Shown here in pieces: positions 17,553-26,825 of a stretch of 38,665 nucleotides of DNA. The position numbers were made by a program, and so were the translations under genes. The notes under the pieces were generated by a model. It was not told where the DNA came from and made no database searches. It worked only from the letters and a program-made list of their open reading frames with translations. Positions within the stretch are counted from its first letter, which is position 1; every line of letters starts with the position of its first letter. Origin of the DNA: UBA685 sp002299005 (GTDB lineage Bacteria > Pseudomonadota > Alphaproteobacteria > Puniceispirillales > Puniceispirillaceae); contig CAXAAH010000013.1 in NCBI GenBank assembly GCA_963966775.1, positions 1 to 38,665 on the forward strand, read 5' to 3'.

Positions 17553-18434
17553 ATGCCAAATTTGAAGGATCTAAAGACGCGTATTGATAGCGTCAAATCC
17601 ACGCAGAAAATCACATCTGCCATGAAGCTCGTCGCGGCCGCAAAGCTGCGTCGTGCAGAAGAGGTCGCGCAAGCCTCACGTCCTTATTCAACAAGAATGA
17701 ATGACGTCATAGGCTCGCTCGCCTCTAAGGCTGATGCGTCATCTGCCCCAGCCTTATTGGTTGGTCGCCCAGATGCCAAAACACATTTGCTTGTCATTAT
17801 CTCATCGGATAAGGGTCTTTGTGGTGGCTTTAACGCCTTTATCACAAGAGCTGCACGCAAGATTATCGCTGAAAAAGAAGCCGCTGGCGAAAAGATTATG
17901 GTCTATGTTGTAGGCCGTAAGTCAGGGGATGCTTTGGGCGGGGAAATCGCTGATAAGACATTCGCACGTGTTGAAGGCATTCAAGGCAAAGCCGTCTTTG
18001 GCGATGCTGAAGATATTGCTAGCAAGATTATTGAAGGCTTTGAGGCTGGCACCTTTGATGGTGTCTCAATGCTGTTCAATAAATTTGTCAACGTCATCAA
18101 GCAAGATGTCACGCACACATCACTCATCCCTGCCGAGGTTGGCGCGGTTGACGAAGATGAGGCGCCAACAGGCTTGCAGGCATCATATGAATATGAGCCA
18201 GATGAAGAAGAGATTTTGAAAGCTTTATTGCCACGCAATCTAGCCACACAGCTCTTCAGTGCTTTGCTTGAATCTTCTGCCTCTGAATTGGCGGCAAGAA
18301 TGACAGCGATGGATAATGCAACACGTAATGCGGGTGATATGATTGACCGCCTTACACTTGTCTATAACAGAACCCGTCAGGCGAACATCACCAAGGAATT
18401 GATTGAAATCATTTCTGGTGCTGAAGCGCTCTAA
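17553..18434 (+). CDS. atpG: F1 ATP synthase subunit gamma
   Basis: Central rotor stalk subunit of the ATP synthase, 293 aa. The N-terminal helix is typical (MPNLKDLKTRIDSVKSTQKI, continuing into TSAMKLVAAAKLRRAEE), as is the C-terminal helix that inserts into the alpha-beta hexamer (ATRNAGDMIDRLTLVYNRTRQ then ITKELIEIISGAEAL). SDKGLCGGFN around residue 90 is the conserved Rossmann-like core motif. The start is preceded by gggctggag. Gaps of 45 bp to atpA and 40 bp to atpD fit one transcript. Confidence 0.98.
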   Translation: MPNLKDLKTRIDSVKSTQKITSAMKLVAAAKLRRAEEVAQASRPYSTRMNDVIGSLASKADASSAPALLVGRPDAKTHLLVIISSDKGLCGGFNAFITRAARKIIAEKEAAGEKIMVYVVGRKSGDALGGEIADKTFARVEGIQGKAVFGDAEDIASKIIEGFEAGTFDGVSMLFNKFVNVIKQDVTHTSLIPAEVGAVDEDEAPTGLQASYEYEPDEEEILKALLPRNLATQLFSALLESSASELAARMTAMDNATRNAGDMIDRLTLVYNRTRQANITKELIEIISGAEAL

Positions 18435-18474
18435 CGTAACGTAATTTTTAAAAGAAGCCCGGAGTAAAAAACCC

Positions 18475-19896
<1,422 letters not shown>

Positions 19897-19928
19897 TAAT
19901 AGGCACTCTTCAATAGGAGTATTTAGCT

Positions 19929-20285
19929 ATGGCTGAAACAACACAATTTGAACTTGTAACACCTGCCAGAGTGATGGTCTCTCAAGCTGTTGAGATGGTC
20001 ACGGCACCGGGGTCTGAAGGTCAATTTGGTGTGCTTGCACGTCACGCGCCTGTGATTGCCAATTTGCAAATGGGCCGTGTCGATGTGTATGAAAATGGCC
20101 AAATCACATCAAGCTTTATGATCGATGGTGGTCTAGCCGATGTGACAGGCGAGAAAGTGGTTATCTTGGCACAGCGTGCAGAAGATTTAAACAAGGTCTC
20201 TGCCGATGAGCTAAAAGAGCGCGCTAAGTCAGCCTCTGATGCGGATGCCGCTTTCCTTACCGCTGTTGCTGAGGCAGTTGCGTAA
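19929..20285 (+). CDS. atpC: F1 ATP synthase subunit epsilon
   Basis: Epsilon subunit of F1, part of the rotor and often an ATPase inhibitor. The 118-aa protein comprises the N-terminal beta sandwich (FELVTPARVMVSQAVEMVTA to about residue 84, including GQFGVLARHAPVIANL) and a short C-terminal helical part of about 34 residues. This is shorter than the roughly 135-140 aa of E. coli-type subunits, so the inhibitory C-terminal helices are reduced, as in other alphaproteobacteria that use a separate inhibitor. AATAGGAG precedes the start and an intrinsic terminator follows. Confidence 0.95.
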   Translation: MAETTQFELVTPARVMVSQAVEMVTAPGSEGQFGVLARHAPVIANLQMGRVDVYENGQITSSFMIDGGLADVTGEKVVILAQRAEDLNKVSADELKERAKSASDADAAFLTAVAEAVA

Positions 20286-20316
20286 CGATAGCCATAATCG
20301 CAAACTCAAATAATAG

Positions 20317-20349
20317 ACCGCCCCTGACGATGTTTGGGGCGGTTTTTTT
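20317..20349 (+). terminator. Intrinsic terminator of the atp operon
   Basis: Perfect GC-rich 8-bp stem accgcccc (20317-20324) / ggggcggt (20336-20343) with an 11-nt loop and a T run to 20349, 31 bp after the atpC stop. Confidence 0.93.
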
Positions 20350-20371
20350 ATGACGATAATACGCTTTGGAA

Positions 20372-20410
20372 GAGGCCTATTTCAGAAGCCTATTTTAGGT
20401 GCCTATTTTA
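20372..20410. repeat. Three 13-bp tandem repeats over the rppH stop codon
   Basis: Units start at 20372, 20385 and 20398 (consensus gaagcctatttta). The rppH stop (minus strand TAG, 20403-20405) is in the third. Copies of the same TAG at 20390-20392 and 20377-20379 fall in the other two reading frames, giving stops in all three frames. Confidence 0.9.
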
Positions 20411-20879
20411 AATGAAGGCCAAACTCTGTCATCAGGGCGCGATAGACGTCTTTTTTGAACGGCACAGCTAGCTTTACCAGCTCATCAGGTGCCATCCACT
20501 GCCATGATTCAAATTCAGGGATGTCTGTTTGGATATTAATATCCGCATCCGTGCCTGTATAGCGGAGCAGCATCCATTTCTGGCTTTGGCCCTTATAGGC
20601 GCCATTCCATAATTTATTGGCAAGTGCCTCTGGAATATCATAATCAAGCCATTCAGGGTGCTGTGCGACAAGCTCTGCCTTATCAGTGCCAATCTCTTCG
20701 GCCATTTCACGGAAACAGGCTGTGACGGCATCCTCGCCCTCATCAATCCCGCCTTGCGGCATTTGCCATGCTTCGGCGCGGTTATCTATGCGCTTGCCAG
20801 CAAAAATAAGCCCCTCATCATTAATCAGGAAGATGCCAACACAAGGGCGGTAAGGACGGTCATTATAGTTTATCATCAT
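20403..20879 (-). CDS. rppH: RNA pyrophosphohydrolase (Nudix)
   Basis: Nudix hydrolase that removes pyrophosphate from mRNA 5' ends and starts RNase E-dependent decay. The 158-aa protein has YRPCVGIFLIN near the N-terminus and a complete Nudix box (GGIDEGE ... REMAEEIGT) at residues 43-65. QKWMLLRYTG and FESWQWMAPDELVKLAVPFKKDVY are typical of the RppH/IalA group. Two consecutive ATGs are possible (20879, 20876); AAGGAAAGGG lies upstream. It follows ctpA by 11 bp, so the two are cotranscribed. Its 3' end carries a three-copy tandem repeat. Confidence 0.95.
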   Translation of the reverse strand: MMINYNDRPYRPCVGIFLINDEGLIFAGKRIDNRAEAWQMPQGGIDEGEDAVTACFREMAEEIGTDKAELVAQHPEWLDYDIPEALANKLWNGAYKGQSQKWMLLRYTGTDADINIQTDIPEFESWQWMAPDELVKLAVPFKKDVYRALMTEFGLHLK

Positions 20880-20890
20880 GCGCCCTTTCC

Positions 20891-22225
20891 TTAGCGAGAT
20901 TGTAATTGGCCGAAAATGCTGAGGCCCTGTAGAAGGTCAATCGCACGGGCAAGCTGGAAATCAATCTTGGTGATATCGACCTCTTCTTCTTCTGCCTCAT
21001 CACCTGATTTGCCCCCTGATTCGTCAGCGGATTTGGTGTCTTCCTCGGCCTTTTTATCAAGCGCGCCTTGCAAATCTTCTTCGCGGTAACGCCCGCCATC
21101 AAGCTTTTCGATACGCGCCAATTCGACCTCAATATCAGGGCTGATACCCTTGGCTTGGATAGAGATGCCCGACGGGGTGTAATAACGCGCGGTCGTCAGG
21201 CGAATGGCGCCATGACCCGGCATAGGGATAATCGATTGCACAGAGCCCTTACCAAAAGAGCGTGTTCCCATCAAAATCGCGCGCTTATGATCCTTAAGGG
21301 CGCCGGCGACAATCTCTGAGGCAGAGGCTGAGCCTGAGTTAATCAGAACGATGAGCGGCAAGCCACGCGCGATATCACCCGGGCGTGCATAGGCATGTTG
21401 TGTCTGGCTATCCTCGCGCCCTCTGGTTGAGACGATCTCGCCGCCTTCTAAGAAGGCATCTGAGACTGAGATAGCTTCGGCCAACAGCCCGCCCGGATTA
21501 TTGCGCAAATCAAGGATAAGCCCCTTAAGGTCGTCACCTTGTTCTTTGATAATCGTATCAACCGCATTCATCAGACCTGGGGTTGTTTGTTCTGAGAAAG
21601 TGGTGATGCGCACATAGCCGACATTGTCATAAATCTCATGACGCACGGAACGGATTTTAATCTCATCACGCACAATCACCACGTCAAACGGCTCATCTTG
21701 GCCGCGTTGCACAGAGATTGTGACCTCTGAGCCAATCGGGCCACGCAACACATCCACAGCCTCTGAGAGGGTCTTGCCAAGCACGCTTTCACCATCGATG
21801 GCGACAATGAAATCTTCTGGCTGAATGCCGGCTTTTGAGGCAGGTGTATCATCAATCGGTGAGACGACCTTCACAAAGCCCTTATCCATCGTCACTTCGA
21901 TACCAAGACCGCCGAAACGGCCTCTTGTTTGGACTTGCATTGCTTCGAAATTATCATCTGGCAAATAGCCTGAATGCGGGTCTAGCGAGGTCAGCATGCC
22001 ATTAATGGCGGCTTCGATAATCTCTTTATCCGTTTTTTCTTCGACATATTCATCGCGCACACGCTCAAACACATCGCCGAAAAGCGATAGTTGGCGATAG
22101 GCTTCTGCGTTATCTTGGGCAGAGGCTTTTTGCGGCGTTGGCAGGAATAGCCCGATGGCGCTGGCGATGGCAATCACGGCCATCGAGCGGAAAACAAGTT
22201 GTGTTGTCATTGTGATGCGCGCCAT
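20891..22225 (-). CDS. ctpA: C-terminal processing peptidase (S41 family, PDZ)
   Basis: Periplasmic serine protease of the S41/CtpA family that trims substrates such as cell-wall enzymes and exported proteins. The 444-aa protein has a signal peptide (hydrophobic residues about 15-29, likely cleavage after ASA near residue 36), a PDZ domain (about 105-175, GLGIEVTMDKGFVKVVSPID) and the catalytic domain, with Ser301 (GSASASEIV), Asp312 and Lys326 (SFGKGSVQ) at the spacing known for E. coli Tsp. The last 45 residues are very acidic. AAGGGTAGAC precedes the ATG. In many alphaproteobacteria an envC-type M23 gene lies between gpmI and ctpA; here there is only an 83-bp gap. Confidence 0.95.
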   Translation of the reverse strand: MARITMTTQLVFRSMAVIAIASAIGLFLPTPQKASAQDNAEAYRQLSLFGDVFERVRDEYVEEKTDKEIIEAAINGMLTSLDPHSGYLPDDNFEAMQVQTRGRFGGLGIEVTMDKGFVKVVSPIDDTPASKAGIQPEDFIVAIDGESVLGKTLSEAVDVLRGPIGSEVTISVQRGQDEPFDVVIVRDEIKIRSVRHEIYDNVGYVRITTFSEQTTPGLMNAVDTIIKEQGDDLKGLILDLRNNPGGLLAEAISVSDAFLEGGEIVSTRGREDSQTQHAYARPGDIARGLPLIVLINSGSASASEIVAGALKDHKRAILMGTRSFGKGSVQSIIPMPGHGAIRLTTARYYTPSGISIQAKGISPDIEVELARIEKLDGGRYREEDLQGALDKKAEEDTKSADESGGKSGDEAEEEEVDITKIDFQLARAIDLLQGLSIFGQLQSR

Positions 22226-22308
22226 GTCTACCCTTATTTATTTATCAAAAGCGATACTGTTTAAAACCCTTACTATCATGGCATGCCAAGCCCGAAGGGT
22301 GCAAGTTT

Positions 22309-23838
22309 TTAGCCTTGCGGCATTTTGATTAGATTTTCACCGCTCATAACCTCTGGCTGTGGGAGGCCGAGCAGGGCAAGTAAGCTTGGTGCCAAATCAG
22401 CCAAACAGCCTTTTGAGACAGACGCGCCTTCTGGCCCGCCCACCAAAATGACAGGCACTAGATTGGTGGTATGGGCGGTATGGGCGCTATCTGCCTCGAA
22501 ATCCCACAGCACTTCGCAATTGCCATGATCAGCGGTAACAATCATCGCGCCGCCCTTGGCCTCCACCGCCTCTACAAGCGCGCCAACACAGGCATCGACC
22601 GTCTCAACCGCTTGGCGCGCGGCGGGCACATCGCCTGTATGGCCGACCATATCAGGGTTGGCAAAATTGATGATAAGCAACTCATGCTCTTCATTTGCGA
22701 TAGATGATAATGCGCGCGCCAAGACACCGTCCGCGCTCATCATCGGGGCAAGGTCATAGGTGGCAACTTTTGGTGAGGGGATAACGGTGCGATCTTCTGA
22801 GGCGAATTGCGCTTCTTCTCCGCCATTAAAGAAATAGGTCACATGCGGATATTTTTCGGTTTCTGCCAAGCGTAATTGGCGCAAACCTGCGGCTGCGACG
22901 CTCTCGCCCAAACCGTGCGATAAATCTTGTGCGCCAAATAAATAGGGCAGGGATGGGGTGCCTGAAAAGACAGGTGTCATGCTTGCATAGACAAGTTCAT
23001 CAGGGCGATCGCTGGCTTTTGCGCCAATCACCTCTGGCCTCATCAGGGCAGTGAGGATTTGACGCGCCCTATCAACGCGGAAATTCATCATGAAAATGCC
23101 ATCACCTGATTGCAGACCTTGATAGCCTTCGATCACAGTGGCGGCGATAAATTCATCTCGCTCATCGCGTGCATAGGCGGCTTCTACGGCCTCTTGATAA
23201 TTGGCGGCGCTATAGTCGGCCTTGGCGCTTGTGATGGCGTCAAAAGCTTGCTTTGTGCGCTCATGGCGGTTGTCTCTATCCATCGCAAAATAGCGGCCAA
23301 TAACGGTGCCCCATTGGACAGGCGCTGATAGGTTGGCGGCAAAGCGGTCATATTGCGCAAGGGCAACCTTTGGCAATGTGTCTCTGCCATCTGTGAAGGC
23401 GTGGATGATGGTTTTGATATTATGGGCGGCCAAGATATTGGCAAGCGCCGCTGTATGGGCATGATGCGCATGCACCCCGCCATCTGAGAAGAGACCCATC
23501 AGATGCGCCGCGCCGCCTGTGGTCTTTAGCTTTGTGATAAAGGCCTGTAATTCTGGATTATCTTTGAGGCTATCATCGGCGATGGCTTGGTGAATGCGGG
23601 GTAAATCCTGCAACACGCATCTGCCAGCACCGATATTCATATGGCCCACTTCTGAATTGCCTGGCTGGCCTTCTGGCAGACCAACCGCGGGGCCAGAGGC
23701 TTCGAGTGTGGCATTAGGGTAGGTTGCCATAAGCGCGTCAAATACAGGCGTATTGGCAGATGATACCGCATTTGTCTCGCCAGCAGGGGCCAAGCCCCAC
23801 CCATCCATAATGCATAAAATAACAGGCGAATGTTCCAT
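22309..23838 (-). CDS. gpmI: 2,3-bisphosphoglycerate-independent phosphoglycerate mutase
   Basis: Mn2+-dependent phosphoglycerate mutase interconverting 3- and 2-phosphoglycerate in glycolysis and gluconeogenesis. The 509-aa protein has the metal ligand Asp12 in ILCIMDGWG, the phosphoserine nucleophile Ser62 in PGNSEVGHMNIG, and the C-terminal alkaline-phosphatase-like metal motifs NFANPDMVGHTGD, MIVTADHGNCE and SAHTAHTTNLVPVIL. It lies 39 bp after rlmH, and the gap contains a tandem repeat. Confidence 0.97.
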   Translation of the reverse strand: MEHSPVILCIMDGWGLAPAGETNAVSSANTPVFDALMATYPNATLEASGPAVGLPEGQPGNSEVGHMNIGAGRCVLQDLPRIHQAIADDSLKDNPELQAFITKLKTTGGAAHLMGLFSDGGVHAHHAHTAALANILAAHNIKTIIHAFTDGRDTLPKVALAQYDRFAANLSAPVQWGTVIGRYFAMDRDNRHERTKQAFDAITSAKADYSAANYQEAVEAAYARDERDEFIAATVIEGYQGLQSGDGIFMMNFRVDRARQILTALMRPEVIGAKASDRPDELVYASMTPVFSGTPSLPYLFGAQDLSHGLGESVAAAGLRQLRLAETEKYPHVTYFFNGGEEAQFASEDRTVIPSPKVATYDLAPMMSADGVLARALSSIANEEHELLIINFANPDMVGHTGDVPAARQAVETVDACVGALVEAVEAKGGAMIVTADHGNCEVLWDFEADSAHTAHTTNLVPVILVGGPEGASVSKGCLADLAPSLLALLGLPQPEVMSGENLIKMPQG

Positions 23839-23843
23839 AAGCG

Positions 23844-23885
23844 TGTGACCTATAATCTGTGACTTATAATTTGTGACTTATAATT
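23844..23885. repeat. Three 14-bp tandem repeats over the rlmH stop codon
   Basis: Units start at 23844, 23858 and 23872 (tgtgacctataatc, then two identical tgtgacttataatt). The rlmH TAA (minus strand, 23878-23880) is in the third. Equivalent stops at 23864-23866 and 23850-23852 fall in the other two frames. The array fills the rlmH-gpmI junction. Confidence 0.92.
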
Positions 23886-24345
23886 TATGATAGGGGTGAT
23901 TAGCGATAATTGTCTCAGCGCGATAAAGCTGTTCTGATAGCATAGCGCGAAATAGCATGTGAGGCCATGTTGCGGCGCCAAATTGCAACCTCTCATCGGC
24001 TTTATCTAGCAAGTGCTGGCTGTGGCCGTCCGCCCCGCCAATGGCAAAAAACGCGGCGCCTATGCCTTGGTCACGCCATTTGGAGATGAGCTGTGCCAAA
24101 TCAGGAGATGAGATATTGCGCCCGTTCGGGTCAAGCGCGACTAATTTTGCTGATTTTGGCCTTTTAGCCTCATAGAGCGATAGTAATTTATCGCTCTCAT
24201 CTTTGGCTCTGGCCGTACCGTAAGGCAGGCGTGATTCGGCCTCATAGAGATGTGAGCCTTTGGGCAAGCGCGTCATATAATCTTTGACTATGCTTGCCTC
24301 TGGGCTTTTTTTCGCGCGCCCAATAGCAAGAATATGAAGATTCAT
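23878..24345 (-). CDS. rlmH: 23S rRNA pseudouridine(1915) N3-methyltransferase
   Basis: SPOUT-family methyltransferase acting on pseudouridine 1915 of 23S rRNA in assembled 70S ribosomes. At 155 aa it is the normal size. The N-terminus MNLHILAIGRAKKSPE, the SAM-binding knot residues FAIGGADGHS (about 99-108) and the C-terminal motif RAMLSEQLYRAETIIANHPYH are family signatures. Position next to rsfS is the usual pairing of two ribosome-associated proteins. It ends within the three-copy tandem repeat. Confidence 0.96.
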   Translation of the reverse strand: MNLHILAIGRAKKSPEASIVKDYMTRLPKGSHLYEAESRLPYGTARAKDESDKLLSLYEAKRPKSAKLVALDPNGRNISSPDLAQLISKWRDQGIGAAFFAIGGADGHSQHLLDKADERLQFGAATWPHMLFRAMLSEQLYRAETIIANHPYHKL

Positions 24346-24376
24346 GATGATTGCCCCAAAATCCGCCCTAGCGAGA

Positions 24377-24763
24377 CTAGCCCTCTGCGCCGACAGTTAG
24401 CACTTCATCTGCGGCATCTTTCGACCACATTTTTTCAAGCCCATAAAATTCGCGCACTTCAGGGCGGAATAGATGGATGACGACATCAAGCGCGTCAATG
24501 ACAATCCAGTCACCTTGCGTTTTGCCTTCGCGCCCAAAAATCTGTGCGCCAGCTTTCTTCAGCTTTTCTTCTAGGTGATCACACATAGCCGCAATTTGGC
24601 GACCTGATGAGCCGCTTGCGATGATGAGATAATCTGCGATTGAGGATTTCCCTTCAAGAGGGATTTGCGTAATATCCAGGCCTTTATCGTCATCTAGTGA
24701 CTGCAGCACGAGATCTCTGATCTCATTGGCGCTGGGCTGCGTGTTTTGCGTGCTAATTGTCAT
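24377..24763 (-). CDS. rsfS: Ribosomal silencing factor RsfS
   Basis: Binds ribosomal protein L14 and blocks subunit joining during starvation. The 128-aa protein carries the family core: KGLDITQIPLEGKSSIADYL, then IIASGSSGRQIAAMCDHLEEKL and DWIVIDALDVVIHLFRPEVREFYGLEKMW. The GGAG ribosome site almost touches the ATG (one-base spacer), so initiation is probably inefficient or coupled. It is separated from nadD by 120 bp containing a duplicated 20-mer and a palindrome. Confidence 0.95.
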   Translation of the reverse strand: MTISTQNTQPSANEIRDLVLQSLDDDKGLDITQIPLEGKSSIADYLIIASGSSGRQIAAMCDHLEEKLKKAGAQIFGREGKTQGDWIVIDALDVVIHLFRPEVREFYGLEKMWSKDAADEVLTVGAEG

Positions 24764-24806
24764 TCTCCTATGTTGGTATGAGGCTTAGCATTATGGCTAG
24801 AACATA

Positions 24807-24818
24807 CCGAAATTTCGG
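24807..24818. repeat. 12-bp palindrome between nadD and rsfS
   Basis: Perfect palindrome ccgaaatttcgg, nested within outer arms atggc (24793-24797) and gccat (24818-24822). It lies about 45 bp upstream of the rsfS start and could be a binding site or a stem; function unknown. Confidence 0.45.
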
Positions 24819-24830
24819 CCATTTGGCAAT

Positions 24831-24870
24831 CCCTGCTACTTTTGTGCGGGCCCTGCCACTTTTGTGCGGG
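24831..24870. repeat. 20-bp tandem duplication after nadD
   Basis: Two adjacent 20-bp units (24831-24850, 24851-24870) differ at one base (t to c at position 7). The duplication lies 13 bp beyond the nadD stop, in the nadD-rsfS gap. Confidence 0.9.
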
Positions 24871-24883
24871 ACTTGTGAGGCGC

Positions 24884-25495
24884 TTAGGATTTATCCCAAA
24901 ACCCGGCGGCGCGCAAAGCGGTGGCAGAGTGTCTATCATCAAAGCTTGTGATGAGGGTTAGGTGAGGCGTTTTGCCACTTATATTTGTGCGCCTAAAATA
25001 ATGGCGCCCTTTGGCGTTCAGGCTGGCATAAAAGCTGTCTTGGCGGCGCATCACCATAAAGGGCATTTGGCGTGTCATTTGGCGTGCTTTATGCCAATGC
25101 GGAAATTGCACCAGATTATCACTGCCCATCAGCCATGTAAAAGAGGCACGCGGGGCGCGTTGTAATAATAGGGCCATAACATCATAGCTATATTGCGTGC
25201 CGCATTGCGCCTCAAGACCAAGGACGCGCAACCAAGGATAAGGGCCAGCGATGGCGCGCGCATAGGCAAGACGCCTGTCATAATCGGCCATATCATGGTC
25301 TGATTTCAACGGGTTTTGCGGGCTAACCAGCCACCAGATTTGATCAAACCTCCCCGCAAGGCGCGCCTTTTGGGACAGCGCGATATGCCCGCTATGCGCA
25401 GGGTTAAAAGACCCGCCTAGCAAGCCGATTTTGCGCCGCGATTGATAGCTGAAAACAGCTGGCAGATTGTGCCTATAAAGGCCGTGTTTGGCCAT
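24884..25495 (-). CDS. nadD: Nicotinate-nucleotide adenylyltransferase
   Basis: Adenylates nicotinate mononucleotide to deamido-NAD in NAD biosynthesis. The 203-aa protein has the nucleotidyltransferase motif GLLGGSFNPAHSGH (about residues 24-37) and WLMGSDNLVQFPHWH in the middle. The C-terminal motif is HSATALRAAG, a variant of the usual IS-S-T-x-I/L-R. The start at 25495 gives a 22-residue N-terminal extension before the core and overlaps the end of proA by 23 nt, implying translational coupling. Gene order proB-proA-nadD-rsfS-rlmH is standard for this bacterial class. Confidence 0.95.
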   Translation of the reverse strand: MAKHGLYRHNLPAVFSYQSRRKIGLLGGSFNPAHSGHIALSQKARLAGRFDQIWWLVSPQNPLKSDHDMADYDRRLAYARAIAGPYPWLRVLGLEAQCGTQYSYDVMALLLQRAPRASFTWLMGSDNLVQFPHWHKARQMTRQMPFMVMRRQDSFYASLNAKGRHYFRRTNISGKTPHLTLITSFDDRHSATALRAAGFWDKS

Positions 25496-26747
25496 TGCCT
25501 GTTACCACATATTTAAAACTCGTTAATTGCGCCGCCCCGACAGGGCCTCTTGCGTGAAGCTTGCCTGTGGCGATGCCAATCTCTGCGCCCATGCCAAATT
25601 CACCGCCATCAGCAAATTGTGTTGAGGCATTAATCATCAAAATAGCCGAATCAAGCTCAGTCACAAACGCCTGAATCGCCGCAGAATCAGCGGTGATGAT
25701 CGATTCGGTATGACCTGAGCTATAATGTTTGATATGCGCGATGGCCTCTTTTGTGTTTTTGACCACTTTGACTGAGAGTATCGCATCAAGATATTCGCAC
25801 GACCAATCAGCCTCGCTTGCAGGGACAAGATTATCGATAATAGCGCGGCTCTTCTCACAGCCTCTGACCTCACAGCCGGCCTCTTGCAGGGCGCTTGTGA
25901 TAGGGCCAAGCATGTCTGCGGCAATGGCCTCATCGATGAGCATAGTCTCGGTCGCACCGCAAATACCTGTGCGGCGCATTTTGGCATTGACCAGAATATC
26001 AATCGCCATCTGCCTATCAGCGCCTGCCGCGACATAGGAATGGCAAATGCCTTCAAGATGGGCAAAGACAGGGACACGTGCTTCGGCTTGGATGCGTTCG
26101 ACCAATGATTTGCCGCCGCGTGGGACAATCACATCAATCTTGCCAACCGCTGTCAGCATATGACCGACCGCGCCTCTATCTGTGGTGCCAACCAGCTGGA
26201 CGCCATCTTCTGGCAGACCGGCTTTGCTGAGGCCGTCACGCATGGCTTGGCCAAGCAGGGCGGCTGAATGGGCAGAATCAGAGCCGCCGCGCAAAATCGC
26301 CGCATTGCCTGATTTGATGCATAGGCCGCCTGCGTCCACTGTTACATTTGGCCGCGATTCATAGATGATGCCAATCACGCCCAAAGCGGTTGAAATGCGC
26401 GCAATAGACAGACCGCTCGGCACATCCCATTCGGCCAATTTGGCGCCAAGGGGGTCTGGCAGTGCGGCAATGGCCTCAAGCCCTGCCGCCATGGCTTCAA
26501 TGCGCGCATCATCAAGCTTTAACCGGTCAATCATCGCCGCAGATAGGCCGTGCGCTTCTGCCGCCGCGACATCCTTGCGATTGGCTTGTTGAATCTCACC
26601 GCTTCTGGTGCGAATAAACGCCGCCGCATGGCATAGGGCGTCATTGCGTGCTTGGCCTGATGAGGTGCCAAGAGCGCTGACGGCCGCTTGGGCGTTCTCT
26701 GCGAGCGTGTCTATATAGGCTTTAAGGTCAGAGGGCGTTTCAGTCAT
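25473..26747 (-). CDS. proA: Glutamate-5-semialdehyde dehydrogenase (gamma-glutamyl phosphate reductase)
   Basis: NADPH-dependent reductase making glutamate-5-semialdehyde, the second step of proline synthesis. From the ATG at 26747 the protein is 424 aa and begins MTETPSDLKAYID; a TTG nine codons upstream (26774) is not needed. The nicotinamide-binding and catalytic regions are visible in ESRPNVTVDAGGLCIKSGNA, the catalytic-cysteine motif RRTGICGATETML and the late GEFGMGAEIGIATGKLHARGPVG. proB lies 78 bp upstream on the same strand. Confidence 0.96.
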   Translation of the reverse strand: MTETPSDLKAYIDTLAENAQAAVSALGTSSGQARNDALCHAAAFIRTRSGEIQQANRKDVAAAEAHGLSAAMIDRLKLDDARIEAMAAGLEAIAALPDPLGAKLAEWDVPSGLSIARISTALGVIGIIYESRPNVTVDAGGLCIKSGNAAILRGGSDSAHSAALLGQAMRDGLSKAGLPEDGVQLVGTTDRGAVGHMLTAVGKIDVIVPRGGKSLVERIQAEARVPVFAHLEGICHSYVAAGADRQMAIDILVNAKMRRTGICGATETMLIDEAIAADMLGPITSALQEAGCEVRGCEKSRAIIDNLVPASEADWSCEYLDAILSVKVVKNTKEAIAHIKHYSSGHTESIITADSAAIQAFVTELDSAILMINASTQFADGGEFGMGAEIGIATGKLHARGPVGAAQLTSFKYVVTGNGQTRPL

Positions 26748-26774
26748 GTCACAATATCCAAGATGTTTGGCCAA

Positions 26775-26806
26775 AATGTGTAGGGTCGAGAATGTGTCGG
26801 GTTAAG
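26775..26806. repeat. 16-bp imperfect duplication between proB and proA
   Basis: Units 26775-26790 and 26791-26806 match at 13 of 16 positions (core aatgtgt.gggt). The second ends about 20 bp past the proB stop. Weaker than the other gene-end duplications and possibly chance on its own. Confidence 0.5.
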
Positions 26807-26825
26807 GGCTATAGCCTAGCCAGAA

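Noticed and set aside
26748..26774. Longer proA start at a TTG
   Set aside because: The extra nine residues are outside the family alignment, and the ATG at 26747 gives the normal N-terminus.
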